64,000 bases of DNA. Source: Roseiarcus sp050010035 (GTDB taxonomy: Bacteria; Pseudomonadota; Alphaproteobacteria; Rhizobiales; Beijerinckiaceae). Positions 55,036 through 63,433 of the stretch are shown here, piece after piece. The DNA lies in the NCBI GenBank assembly GCA_050010035.1, contig JBEKLU010000010.1, positions 1 to 64,000 of the forward strand, read 5' to 3'. The stretch's first letter is position 1, and every line of letters begins with the position of its first letter. Both the position numbers and the translations under genes were made by a program. Below the pieces are notes generated by a model, which was not told the DNA's origin, did no database searches, and was given only the letters and a program-made list of their open reading frames with translations.

Positions 55036-55069
55036 TTGCCGCGCCAATATTGATGTGCTAGTGTATCAC
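55036..55069 (+). promoter_or_regulatory. Promoter with shared operator element, kinase-DUF6285 operon
   Basis: TTGCCG (55036-55041), 17 bases, TAGTGT (55059-55064), overlapped by GTGCTAGTGTATCAC (55055-55069). AGTG-TAT-CACT inside it is a perfect inverted repeat. The kinase starts about 120 bases downstream. Confidence 0.5.
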
Positions 55070-55188
55070 TGACTTGGCGGGCGCCGGGACGCACGCTCGA
55101 AGCGAGACGATGGAGGGAACGGCTGACGCTGGTCCCCGACCCGCCGAGACGGCGACAACGAGCGGGCGTGCGAGGCGACGGACCGGGC

Positions 55189-56301
55189 ATGACTCAAGCA
55201 TCCGAACAGCAACGACAGCCGCGCCGGCCGGAAGACCGCGCGCGTGGGGTTGCGAGCGGCGAGGCGTCTCGAGCCGGCGCCTTCGCGGACGATGTCGAAA
55301 AGCTGCGGGCGCGTCTGGGCGCCTATCTCGGCGCCCAAGTCGGGGCCGCGGTCACAGTCGACAGCTTCGTCAGGTTCCCCGCGGGTTTCTCATGGATCAC
55401 CTACGGCGTCGACGTGACCGGCTATCCGCCGGGCTCGCGTCTCATCCTGCGCATGGGCCCGCCCTACGGATTGTATGCGCCCTATAGCGCGATGCCCGAA
55501 TTCAAGTCGCTGAGCGCCTTGCAAGGGAGCGGCGTTCCGGTGCCGCGCGTCTTCGCGGCGAGCGACGATCCCGCGATCCTCGGCGCGCCGTTCTTCCTGT
55601 GCCAGAGGGTCGACGGCGATACGCCGCTTCCCTGGGGCGGCCAGGCGAACAAGGGGCTGGACGGCGCACGCCGCGAAAGCCTGGCGCGCGATTTCATCGA
55701 CGCGCTGGCCGCGCTTCACAACTTCGACTGGCGGGCGACCGACCTCGCCAGTTGGGGCGAGGGCGTCAACGAGAGCAACGTTGCTGCGCTGCAGATCGAG
55801 CAATGGCGGGAGCGATTTCAGCGCTGGGCCATGCGGCCGCATCCGATGGCCCATCGCGCCTTCGCCTGGCTCAGCCTGAATCAGCCGAAAGCGCCTCGCC
55901 TCGCCATCGTGCACGGCGACTATCGATTGGGAAACTTTCTCGAGCGCGACAATCGCATGACCGCGATGCTCGACTGGGAGCTCGTTCATCTCGGCGATCC
56001 CGTCGAGGACATCGGCTGGGCGTTCCTGCCGCAATATCGCGCCGGCACCGGCCTCGTCTGCGGCCTGGCGAGCGAAGAGGAGTTTCTTTCGCGCTACGAG
56101 GCGCTCGCGGGTTTCTCCGTCGACCGCCAGGCGTTGCGCTTCTACATCGTCTTTTCGCTCTTGAAGCTCGGGCTCACTCACATGGCGGCGGCGCGATGTT
56201 TCGAGGACGGCCGCTTCGACGACATGCGCATGCCCGCGATGGCGACGCAAATGGCGCCGGTCTTTCGGCAGATCGAGAAGACGCTGGAGCGTTCGAAATG
56301 A
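55189..56301 (+). CDS. APH-family kinase, LvaA-like (copy 3)
   Basis: A 370-residue kinase-fold protein, more divergent than the other two copies. The first 35 residues are disordered; then come FPAGFSWITYGVDV, LILRMGPP, catalytic loop VHGDYRLGN (Asp244) and MLDWELVHLGDP. The following gene encodes DUF6285, the arrangement of LvaA and its small partner LvaB in levulinate catabolism, so phosphorylation of a hydroxyacyl-CoA is the likely reaction. The start is uncertain: ATG 55189 or GTG 55168. Confidence 0.85.
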   Translation: MTQASEQQRQPRRPEDRARGVASGEASRAGAFADDVEKLRARLGAYLGAQVGAAVTVDSFVRFPAGFSWITYGVDVTGYPPGSRLILRMGPPYGLYAPYSAMPEFKSLSALQGSGVPVPRVFAASDDPAILGAPFFLCQRVDGDTPLPWGGQANKGLDGARRESLARDFIDALAALHNFDWRATDLASWGEGVNESNVAALQIEQWRERFQRWAMRPHPMAHRAFAWLSLNQPKAPRLAIVHGDYRLGNFLERDNRMTAMLDWELVHLGDPVEDIGWAFLPQYRAGTGLVCGLASEEEFLSRYEALAGFSVDRQALRFYIVFSLLKLGLTHMAAARCFEDGRFDDMRMPAMATQMAPVFRQIEKTLERSK

Positions 56302-56780
56302 ACAATTCCCTTCCGCGGCTGATCGACGGCATGGTGGCGACCCTGCGGCGCGAGATCATTCCCCATGTCGAAGGCGATTTCGCGCGCGGCCAGGCCTTTG
56401 GCGTGATCTACATGCTGAACAGCATCCGGCTTCGCGCGTCGTGGTCCAACGCTTTTCTTGTCGAACAGATTCGCGCGTTGGAGGAAGCGAGCCGGGAGCT
56501 CGAGGCCGTCGTCGGCGAACTGCCGGGCGCGCCCGCGCCGGCGGTCCGCGCCCCGCCGGGCGTGCCGACCGAATCGGAGCTCGAGGCGATGCGCGATCAG
56601 GGCGACGCGCGAATCTGCGAACTCATCGACTGGCTCGCGACTGACGGGAAGACCGCGCCCGCCGCGGCGGTCGCGCGCGCCGACGAAATCGTCGCGCGCT
56701 ACATCCAGCGGCAGTTGAAATGGGAAATTTCGACCAGCGCGAAACCGATGTTCGACGAGATTTCCCGCGGAAGCGATTAG
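56298..56780 (+). CDS. DUF6285 protein (LvaB-like kinase partner)
   Basis: A 160-residue, mainly helical protein. Its ATG overlaps the kinase stop (ATGA), so the two are made together. Family features are the N-terminal LPRLIDGMVATLRREIIPHVEGDFARGQAFGVIYMLN and a Leu/Glu-rich second helix. In the P. putida lva operon a small protein of this position (LvaB) is needed with LvaA for phosphorylation of 4-hydroxyvaleryl-CoA; equivalence here is inferred from context and family. Confidence 0.75.
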   Translation: MNNSLPRLIDGMVATLRREIIPHVEGDFARGQAFGVIYMLNSIRLRASWSNAFLVEQIRALEEASRELEAVVGELPGAPAPAVRAPPGVPTESELEAMRDQGDARICELIDWLATDGKTAPAAAVARADEIVARYIQRQLKWEISTSAKPMFDEISRGSD

Positions 56781-56806
56781 GACGCCAGGATCGGTAGGTT
56801 GATGGC

Positions 56807-57610
56807 ATGAAAAATTTCACCACTCTCGTCGTCGAGACGCGTGGACCGATCGAGATCCTCTCGCTCAACCGCCCCGACGCGCTCAACGCGGTCACTCCGA
56901 CGATGATCGAGGAGGCGACCGAGTATTTCAGCGGCTTGAGCCGGCGCCTCGACGTGCGGGTCGTCATCCTGCGCGCCAACGGGCGCGCCTTCTGCGCGGG
57001 GGCGGACCTCGGGTCGGTCGCCTTCGTCGCGCCGGGAGCAGGCCGGCCGCAGCGCCAGATGTCGATGCAGAAGCTCTACTCCGGCCTGATCAAGCTGATG
57101 CGCTCGTGCCCGCAGCCGATCATCGGCCTTCTGCACGGGGCCGCCTGCGGCGCCGGCTTCTCGCTGGCGCTGGCCTGCGACGTGCGGTTCGCCGCTCCGA
57201 ACGCGCGTCTCAACGCCGCCTATCTCAAGGTCGGCGTCGGCGGCTGCGACATGGGCTCCGGCTATTTGCTGCCGCGCCTGATCGGCTTGTCCGTCGCCTC
57301 GGAACTGTTGCTGACCGGGCGTTTCATTCACGCCGAACGCGCCAAGGCCGTCGGACTCGTCAGCGACGTCGTCGCCGAGGACAAGCTTCTCGAAACCGGG
57401 CTGGAGCTCGCCGAGGACATGCTGGCCGCTTCGCCGATGGGTCTTCGCATGACCAAGGAAACCCTCAACGCCGAAGTCGACGCGCCCAGCCTCGAGGCGG
57501 CGCTCACGCTCGAAGACCGCCAACAGGTGATCCTGCTGGAGACCGCCGACCAAAAGGAGGCGGTCGACGCGTTCCGGAAAAAGCGACGGCCGCGCTACGA
57601 GGATCGTTGA
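56807..57610 (+). CDS. Enoyl-CoA hydratase/isomerase (crotonase) family protein
   Basis: A 267-residue crotonase with GRAFCAGADL and the oxyanion-hole segment LHGAACGAGFSLALACDVRFA. The two classical Glu positions carry Lys (AAYLKVGVG) and Asp (GCDMGSGYLL), so its chemistry may differ from a plain hydratase. It follows DUF6285 by 26 bases and closes a three-gene operon: kinase, partner, crotonase. That set fits phosphate elimination followed by hydration of the enoyl-CoA. Confidence 0.87.
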   Translation: MKNFTTLVVETRGPIEILSLNRPDALNAVTPTMIEEATEYFSGLSRRLDVRVVILRANGRAFCAGADLGSVAFVAPGAGRPQRQMSMQKLYSGLIKLMRSCPQPIIGLLHGAACGAGFSLALACDVRFAAPNARLNAAYLKVGVGGCDMGSGYLLPRLIGLSVASELLLTGRFIHAERAKAVGLVSDVVAEDKLLETGLELAEDMLAASPMGLRMTKETLNAEVDAPSLEAALTLEDRQQVILLETADQKEAVDAFRKKRRPRYEDR

Positions 57611-57630
57611 CAGAATTTCGCGCGCGCGGT

Positions 57631-58629
57631 TCAGAGCCGGATGATGCGCTTGCCCTTGTTCTCGCCGCGGTAGAGCCCGGCGAGCGCGTCGGGACAAGCC
57701 TCCAAACCCTCGAGGACGTCCTCCTGATGACGAAGCCGGCCGGAGCGAACCAGGTCGGCGAGCTCGCTCACCGCGGCTTCATAGCGATCCATGTGGTCGA
57801 AGATCACGAACCCCTGCATGCGCGCGCGCTTGACCAGCAGATGCCGCTCGATGCGAGGGCCGATCGGCCAGGGCTCCCATGACGGAATCGACGCCGTGCC
57901 GCAAACCACGACGCGCGCCCCCACGGCGAGCCGGGGATAGACCGCGTCGCTGATCGCGCCGGCGGTGTTGTCGAAATAGACGTGCACGGGGCCGGCGCAG
58001 GCCGCGTCCAGCGCTTCGGCCAAGCCGGGAGCCTTGTAGTCGACTGCGGCGTCGTAACCGTAGAGGTCGCGGCATAGCGCCGTCTTTTCCGCTCCGCCGG
58101 CGACGCCGACCGTGCGGCAACCCATGATCTTCGCGATCTGGCCGACGGCGGAGCCCACCGCCCCGGCGGCGGTGGAGACCAGCACCGTCTCTCCGGGCTT
58201 GGGTTCGCCGACCCCTTTCAGCGCGAGCAGCGCGGTCACGCCGTTGATCCCCAGCACGCCGAGCGCGAGCGAGCGCGGCAGATCGATCTCCGCCACCCTT
58301 CTGACGACGGCGCCCGCGTCGACGCAGGCCAGCTCCTGCCATCCGAACCATCCGGCGACCACGTCGCCCGGCCGCCAACGGGGATCGCGCGATTCGACGA
58401 CTTCGCCGACCGCGAGCGCGCGCATCACGGCGCCGATCTCGACCGGCGCCGAATAATTGCCGACGTCGGCGATCCAGCCGCGCATCGCCGGTTCGACCGA
58501 GAGAAAATTGTTGCGGACGAGGACTTGGCCGTCCGCGGGGGGCCGCACGGGCGCCTCGACGACGGCGAAGTGCTCGGCCTGCGCGACCCCCTTGGGCCGG
58601 GCGGCGAGGACGACCTGCCGGTTGATCAT
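57631..58629 (-). CDS. NADP-dependent MDR oxidoreductase (leukotriene B4 dehydrogenase/CurA-like)
   Basis: A 332-residue zinc-independent medium-chain reductase. It starts INRQVVLAARPKG, has NNFLSVEPAMRGWI, the nucleotide site STAAGAVGSAVGQIAKIMG and CGTASIP. Such enzymes reduce the double bond of enones or 2-alkenoyl compounds. The ATG at 58629 overlaps the stop of the nitronate monooxygenase gene (ATGA), making it the last gene of a long minus-strand operon. Confidence 0.88.
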   Translation of the reverse strand: MINRQVVLAARPKGVAQAEHFAVVEAPVRPPADGQVLVRNNFLSVEPAMRGWIADVGNYSAPVEIGAVMRALAVGEVVESRDPRWRPGDVVAGWFGWQELACVDAGAVVRRVAEIDLPRSLALGVLGINGVTALLALKGVGEPKPGETVLVSTAAGAVGSAVGQIAKIMGCRTVGVAGGAEKTALCRDLYGYDAAVDYKAPGLAEALDAACAGPVHVYFDNTAGAISDAVYPRLAVGARVVVCGTASIPSWEPWPIGPRIERHLLVKRARMQGFVIFDHMDRYEAAVSELADLVRSGRLRHQEDVLEGLEACPDALAGLYRGENKGKRIIRL

Positions 58630-59581
58630 GTTCGCGCCATGCCCATCGCGCTGCGCGCCCGCGCGTAGTCGGCCGCCAGCCAATCGATATAGTCGCCGGC
58701 CGGGCCGGACGACTTGACCGCCCCGATGCCCTGACCGGCGCTCCAGATGTCGCGCCACGCCTTCTTGTTCGATCCGCCGCCGGAGACATTGACGCCGATC
58801 CCGTGGGGCCGGACGAGCGTCTTCGGATCGAGGCCGTTCGCCAAGATCGACGGGCGCAGGAAGGAGGCGTCGACGCCGGTGAAGCCATTGGTGACCACGA
58901 TGTCCTTGGCGCTGCTGTCGATGATCATCTGCTTGAACTCGGGTTGCGTGTTGGCCTCGGCGGACGCCAGGAACGGCGAACCGACGTAGGCGAGGTCCGC
59001 GCCGAGGACTTCGGCCGCCAGAACCGCCCGTCCGGTCGCATGCAGCCCGACAGGATCAGGAGCCCCTGCCACCATTCGCGGATCTCGGCGACCAGCGCGA
59101 AGGGGGAGACGCTGCCCGTGTGGCCTCCCGCGCCGGAAGCGACCGCGATGACGCCGTCGACGCCGATGTCCGCGCACTTGCGCGCGTGACGATCGCTGAT
59201 GACGTCGTTGAAGACGAGCCCGCCGTAGGCGTGGATGGCGTCGACGATCGCGGCGTCGGCGGCGAAAGCGAGAACGACGATCGGGACTCGATGCTTCACG
59301 ACGATCGCAAGGTCGGCCTCGAGCCTGTCGTTGGTCCGATGGGCGACCAGATTGATCGCGAACGGAACGGCGCAGCCGGCGAGCTGCCGCTCGATCCGTG
59401 CGATATTCTCGTCCAATTCCGCGCTGGTGCGCGGATTGAGCGCCGGCATCGAGCCGATGATGCCGGACTTGCATTGCGCGATCACGAGGTCCGCGGTCGA
59501 GGCGATGAACATCGGGCCCGCCATGACCGGCAGCCGGAGCTTTTCTCGCAATCGGCCGGCCAATCCGGGATCGCCTCTCAT
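58626..59581 (-). pseudogene. Nitronate monooxygenase-like protein, interrupted by a one-base frameshift
   Basis: Two frames together give a full-length FMN enzyme of about 318 residues. The N-terminal part (from ATG 59581) reads LPVMAGPMFIAS, GGLVFNDVISDRHARK and VASGAGGHTG with the usual His, then WWQGLLILSGC; the continuation ATGRAVLAAEVLGADLAYVGSPFLAS lies in the next frame. Adding one base at about 59039/59040 (TGCAT-GCG to TGCATCGCG) restores SGCIATGRAV. It is either a recent mutation or a sequence error. The enzyme type oxidises nitronates or acts as an enoyl reductase-like flavoprotein. Both ends overlap neighbours by ATGA. Confidence 0.8.
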
Positions 59582-60432
59582 TGGGCGGCCTCGAATGTGG
59601 CGAGGCCCTGATCGAGCACCTTGCGTTCGCCGACGAAGGCCTGAAACATCGCCCGATTCTCCGCGTTCCAAATCCTGAAGTCGATGAAGTCGCCGGGAAA
59701 GACGACGCCGGAAAAGCGGCACCGAAGCGCCTTGACGCGGCCCGGCGCATGGCCACAGGCGCGCGCGACGGCGACGCAGGCCATGCCGTAAGTGGCCAGC
59801 CCATGCAGGATCGGGCGGTCGAATCCGGCGCGTCTCGCGGTGTCGGGATCGGCGTGCAGCGGATTCCTGTCACCCGACAGCCGATAGATGAGCGCCGCGC
59901 GCGAGCTCACCGGCGCGCTCGCGCGTCGTTCGGCCTCGCGATCAGGAACGACGGAGGGCGCGGACAAATGTCGCGAGCCGCCAAAACCGCCGTCGCCGCG
60001 CAACCACAGCGTCTGTCGGAGCGTGCAGTAGTGCGCCCCGCCCGTCGCATCGCGAATGCTGCGCTCCAGCACCAGGACCGCGCCGCGTCCCGGGCCGCGG
60101 TCGGTGAGAGAGATGACCTGCGCCCGCGCGACGACGTCGGCCGTCGGCGGAAGGGGGGCATGAAACGACGCGGCCTGCTCGGCATGGACCAATTTTGCGA
60201 AGTCGACGCCGAACTCGGGAGCCGCGATCCACATGCCCGGCGAGGCCAGCGTAACCGCGAAAGTCGGCAGAATCTGGAGGCCGGTCTCCAGGAGATAGGC
60301 GAGGTCGCCGCGATCGCAGGGGTCACGGCCGAGCCCGACACCGAGCGCATACAGGATCGCGTCGCGGGGCGCATAGGTCTGCGCAAGATCCTCGAAGCGG
60401 TGGTTCAGCAGTCGCTCGGGCTGGATCGGCAT
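59578..60432 (-). CDS. MaoC-type double-hotdog enoyl-CoA hydratase
   Basis: A 284-residue paralogue of the protein at 35120-35992. Shared features are the N-terminal YAPRDAILYALGVGLG, the mid-protein LRQTLWLRGDGGFGG and the catalytic Asp/His in LSGDRNPLHADPDTARRAGFDRPILHGL. It should form (R)-3-hydroxyacyl-CoA, the form used by the MFE-2-like SDR encoded four bases upstream. The start at 60432 has no strong ribosome site, so translation probably depends on coupling. Confidence 0.87.
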   Translation of the reverse strand: MPIQPERLLNHRFEDLAQTYAPRDAILYALGVGLGRDPCDRGDLAYLLETGLQILPTFAVTLASPGMWIAAPEFGVDFAKLVHAEQAASFHAPLPPTADVVARAQVISLTDRGPGRGAVLVLERSIRDATGGAHYCTLRQTLWLRGDGGFGGSRHLSAPSVVPDREAERRASAPVSSRAALIYRLSGDRNPLHADPDTARRAGFDRPILHGLATYGMACVAVARACGHAPGRVKALRCRFSGVVFPGDFIDFRIWNAENRAMFQAFVGERKVLDQGLATFEAAQ

Positions 60433-60436
60433 GGCG

Positions 60437-61348
60437 TCAAACGGGATCCCACGCGAACACGTCGCCCGAGCGATGCAGCGGGTAGAAGTCGTTCGCGAAC
60501 ATCGGAAAGACGCGCTCGGCCACGCTCTGCGCGGTCCAGCCGTCCGACGTATGAGCCGCGCGGATCGGCCTCGGCTGCGAGAAGAGGAAGATCTCGTTGT
60601 TGCGCACGCCGAAAATCTGCCCGGTGACATGCGCGCCGGCGTCGCTGAGCAACGCCGTGACGAACGGCGCGATCTTCTCGGGCACGAGTTTCTTCAAACC
60701 TTCGACGCGCCGTTGCTGTTCGGGGGTGTCCGCCGGGATCGAGTCGATCATCCGCGTCCAGGCGAACGGCGCGACGGCGTTGGAGCGAACATTGAAACGT
60801 TGCATGTCGAGCGCGATCGATTTCGACAGACCGACGATGCCGAGCTTGGCCGCCGCATAGTTCGCCTGCCCGAAATTGCCGATCAGGCCGGACGTCGACG
60901 TCATGTGGACGTAGGCGCCGGAAGCCTGCCCCTTGAAATAGGGCGCGGCGGCTCGGCTGACGTTGAACCCGCCTTTGAGATGGACCGCGACGACGGCGTC
61001 GAATTCCTCTTCGGTCATCTTATGGAACAAGCTGTCGCGCAGATTGCCGGCGTTGTTCACCAGCGCGTCGATGCGCCCGAACGCGTCGATCGCGGCTCGC
61101 ACCATCGACTGAGCGCCATCCCAACTCGCGACGCTGTCGCGATTGGCCACGGCCCGCCCGCCCGCGGCGATGATTTCGTCGGCCACCTCTTGCGCGGGCG
61201 AAGCCTCAGCGGCTTCGCCGCCGAGCGTCACGCCGAGATCGTTGACGACGACCGCCGCGCCGGCGTTGGCGAGATCGAGCGCGACGCCGCGCCCGACGCC
61301 GCGCCCCGCGCCGGTCACCAGCGCGACCTTTCCATCCATGACGCCCAT
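60437..61348 (-). CDS. MFE-2-type SDR, (3R)-hydroxyacyl-CoA dehydrogenase
   Basis: A 303-residue SDR close to the dehydrogenase part of peroxisomal MFE-2 (17-beta-HSD type 4): TGAGRGVGRGVALDLANAGA, VVVNDLGVTLGGE, LVNNAGNLRD, catalytic Ser in MTSTSGLIGN and Tyr164-x3-Lys168. It would oxidise the product of the MaoC hydratase downstream, giving together the function of a split MFE-2. The ATG at 61348 has GAAGAGAC just upstream; ATG 61339 is an alternative. Confidence 0.9.
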   Translation of the reverse strand: MGVMDGKVALVTGAGRGVGRGVALDLANAGAAVVVNDLGVTLGGEAAEASPAQEVADEIIAAGGRAVANRDSVASWDGAQSMVRAAIDAFGRIDALVNNAGNLRDSLFHKMTEEEFDAVVAVHLKGGFNVSRAAAPYFKGQASGAYVHMTSTSGLIGNFGQANYAAAKLGIVGLSKSIALDMQRFNVRSNAVAPFAWTRMIDSIPADTPEQQRRVEGLKKLVPEKIAPFVTALLSDAGAHVTGQIFGVRNNEIFLFSQPRPIRAAHTSDGWTAQSVAERVFPMFANDFYPLHRSGDVFAWDPV

Positions 61349-61359
61349 GTCTCTTCGCC

Positions 61360-62538
61360 TCAGTAGCTCTTGGGAAGATCGAGAACCTTCTCCGCGATGA
61401 AACACATGATGAGTTGCTCGGTGATCGGCGCGAGCCGCGTCAGCGAAGCTTCGCGATAGAGGCGCTCGACGTGGTATTCCTTGGCGTAGCCGAAGCCGCC
61501 GTGCGTCGCCACGGCCTGCCATGCGGCGTCGTGGCCCGCGCGCGCGCCGAGGAATTTTGCGCTGTTGGCTTCGGCGCCGCAGGGACGTCCGGTGTCGTAG
61601 AGTTCGGCCGCCCGCATCGCCATCAGCCACGCGGATTCGAGGTACATCCATTTCTCCGCCAGCGGGTGCTGGATGCCCTGGTTCTGTCCGATCGGCCGGT
61701 CGAAGACGACGCGTTCCCTGGCGTATCGCACCGCGCGGCGCAGCGCGTCCTGCCCGATGCCGATCGCCTCGACGGCGACCAGCACGCGCTCCGGATTGAG
61801 GCTGTGCAAAATGTACGAAAAGCCTTTGCCCTCTTCGCCGATGCGATCCTCTTCGGGGATGAACAGCCCGTCGATGAAGATCGCATTCGAGTCGACCGCC
61901 TTGCGGCCCATCTTCGGGATGCGATGAACGTCGATCTTGGCTCGGTCGAGGTCGGTGTAGAAGATCGTAATGCCGTCGGTCGGCCGCGCGCAGTCCTCGT
62001 ATTTCGTCGTGCGCGTCAGCAGCATGATCTTGTTGGCGACCTGCGCGGTCGAAGTCCAGACTTTCTGCCCGCGAACGAGATACCCGCCCTCGACCTTTTC
62101 GGCGAAGGTCTTGATGCGGGTGGTGTTGAGGCCGGCGTCCGGCTCGGTGAAGCCGAAGCAGCACTGGTCCTGGCCGGAAATCAGCCGCGGGACCCAGCGC
62201 GCCTTTTGCTCCGGCGTGCCCTTGACGACGATCGGATGCGGTCCGAAGAGGTTGATGTGAACCGTCGAGGCGGCCGCCATCGCGCCGCCGTGGCTGGCGA
62301 CTTCGTGCATCATGATCGCGGCTTCGGTGACGCCGAGGCCGGCGCCGCCATATTCCTCCGGCATGGTGATTCCAAGCCACCCGCCTTCGGCCATGGCCCG
62401 GTGGAATTCATGCGGGAACCTGCCGTCCTCGTCGCGTTCGAGCCAATAGTCGTCGTCGAATCGGCTGACCACCGCGCGCACGCCCTCGCGAATGGCGTTG
62501 CGCTCGTCCTCGGTCGGCAGGGGCCTTGCTGTCGTCAT
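61360..62538 (-). CDS. Acyl-CoA dehydrogenase
   Basis: A 392-residue FAD enzyme with FGFTEPDAGLNTTRIKT, YLVRGQKVWTSTAQ, THGGFGYAKEYHVERLYREA and a C-terminal APITEQLIM in which Glu374 is at the base position. It follows the CitE-like gene by 31 bases and precedes the SDR by 11 bases. As first oxidative step it would feed the MaoC hydratases and the MFE-2-type SDR of the same operon. Confidence 0.9.
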   Translation of the reverse strand: MTTARPLPTEDERNAIREGVRAVVSRFDDDYWLERDEDGRFPHEFHRAMAEGGWLGITMPEEYGGAGLGVTEAAIMMHEVASHGGAMAAASTVHINLFGPHPIVVKGTPEQKARWVPRLISGQDQCCFGFTEPDAGLNTTRIKTFAEKVEGGYLVRGQKVWTSTAQVANKIMLLTRTTKYEDCARPTDGITIFYTDLDRAKIDVHRIPKMGRKAVDSNAIFIDGLFIPEEDRIGEEGKGFSYILHSLNPERVLVAVEAIGIGQDALRRAVRYARERVVFDRPIGQNQGIQHPLAEKWMYLESAWLMAMRAAELYDTGRPCGAEANSAKFLGARAGHDAAWQAVATHGGFGYAKEYHVERLYREASLTRLAPITEQLIMCFIAEKVLDLPKSY

Positions 62539-62569
62539 CTCGTCGTTGCTCCCGAACGATCGGTCCTTG

Positions 62570-63433
62570 TCAACACGACGCCAACGTCTTTCGCGCGGCC
62601 TTCAGGTGAGGGATGTCGACCATCTTGCCGTCGATCCCGAGCGTGCCGACGCCGGGGTTGGCCTCGAACGCCTCGACGATCCTGCGGGCTTGGGCGATCT
62701 CGGCCTCGGAAGGCGAGTAGCATCGATTGATCGTGGCGATTTGATCGGGGTGGATGGCGACTCGTCCGGTAAAGCCGTCGCGACGCGAGGCGCGGCAATC
62801 GCGCTCCAGCCCCGCGCCGTCCTTGAAATTCGCATAGAGCGTGTCGATCGGCGCGACCTCGGCGGCGGCGGCGGCGAACAGGCACTGCGCGCGAGCGACC
62901 TTGTAGGGGAAGGTCCAGTTCCCGTCGGGCTCCTTGTTGTCGGTCGCGCCGATCGCGGCGCCGAGGTCCTCCGCGCCCCAGGTCAGACCGACGAGCCGGG
63001 GATGGGCGGGAGAATAGGAGCCGAGATTGAACATGGCCTTCGGCGTCTCCGTGGAAACGACGGCGAGCCTGACCGCGCCCGGCTTCATGCCGGCCTTGGC
63101 TTCCAAGGCGTCGAGATAATGGCCGATGCGCTCGATGTCGGATGCGCCGTTGGCCTTGGGGATCAGCAACGCATCGAGGCCCGGCTTGACGACGGTGGCC
63201 ATGTCGTCGAGCGTCAGGCCGGTGTCGAGCGCGTTCACCCGCACGAAGAACGCCCAGTGGCGGGCGGACTTCTCGTCGAGCAGCGCCGCGACGTAAGCGC
63301 GCGCGGCGGCCTTTTGCGCCGGCGCGACCGAATCTTCCAGATCGAGGATCAGCGCGTCGGCGCCGCATTGCGCCGCGCGCGCGAATTTGCGTTCGCTGTC
63401 GGCGGGCACGAAGAGAAGAGAGCGCAGTCTCAT
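62570..63433 (-). CDS. HpcH/HpaI (CitE-like) lyase or malyl-CoA thioesterase family protein
   Basis: A 287-residue TIM-barrel protein with LRSLLFVPADSERKFARA, the metal-binding ILDLEDSVAP, a FVRVNALDTG strand, LIPKANG, and GLTWGAEDLGAAIGA carrying the second acidic ligand. Relatives include citrate lyase beta, beta-methylmalyl-CoA lyase and (S)-malyl-CoA thioesterase. Which reaction applies cannot be told from sequence. Its ATG overlaps the stop of the MaoC gene (ATGA), which suggests that it acts on the hydrated product. Confidence 0.87.
   Translation of the reverse strand: MRLRSLLFVPADSERKFARAAQCGADALILDLEDSVAPAQKAAARAYVAALLDEKSARHWAFFVRVNALDTGLTLDDMATVVKPGLDALLIPKANGASDIERIGHYLDALEAKAGMKPGAVRLAVVSTETPKAMFNLGSYSPAHPRLVGLTWGAEDLGAAIGATDNKEPDGNWTFPYKVARAQCLFAAAAAEVAPIDTLYANFKDGAGLERDCRASRRDGFTGRVAIHPDQIATINRCYSPSEAEIAQARRIVEAFEANPGVGTLGIDGKMVDIPHLKAARKTLASC

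Larger units (their letters stand above)
54763..55188. other. Divergent control region, dehydrogenase/icmF versus kinase operon
   Basis: About 425 bases with no gene. It carries a 17-base inverted repeat (54916-54932) toward the dehydrogenase side and a promoter plus shared element (55036-55069) toward the kinase side. Confidence 0.55.
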
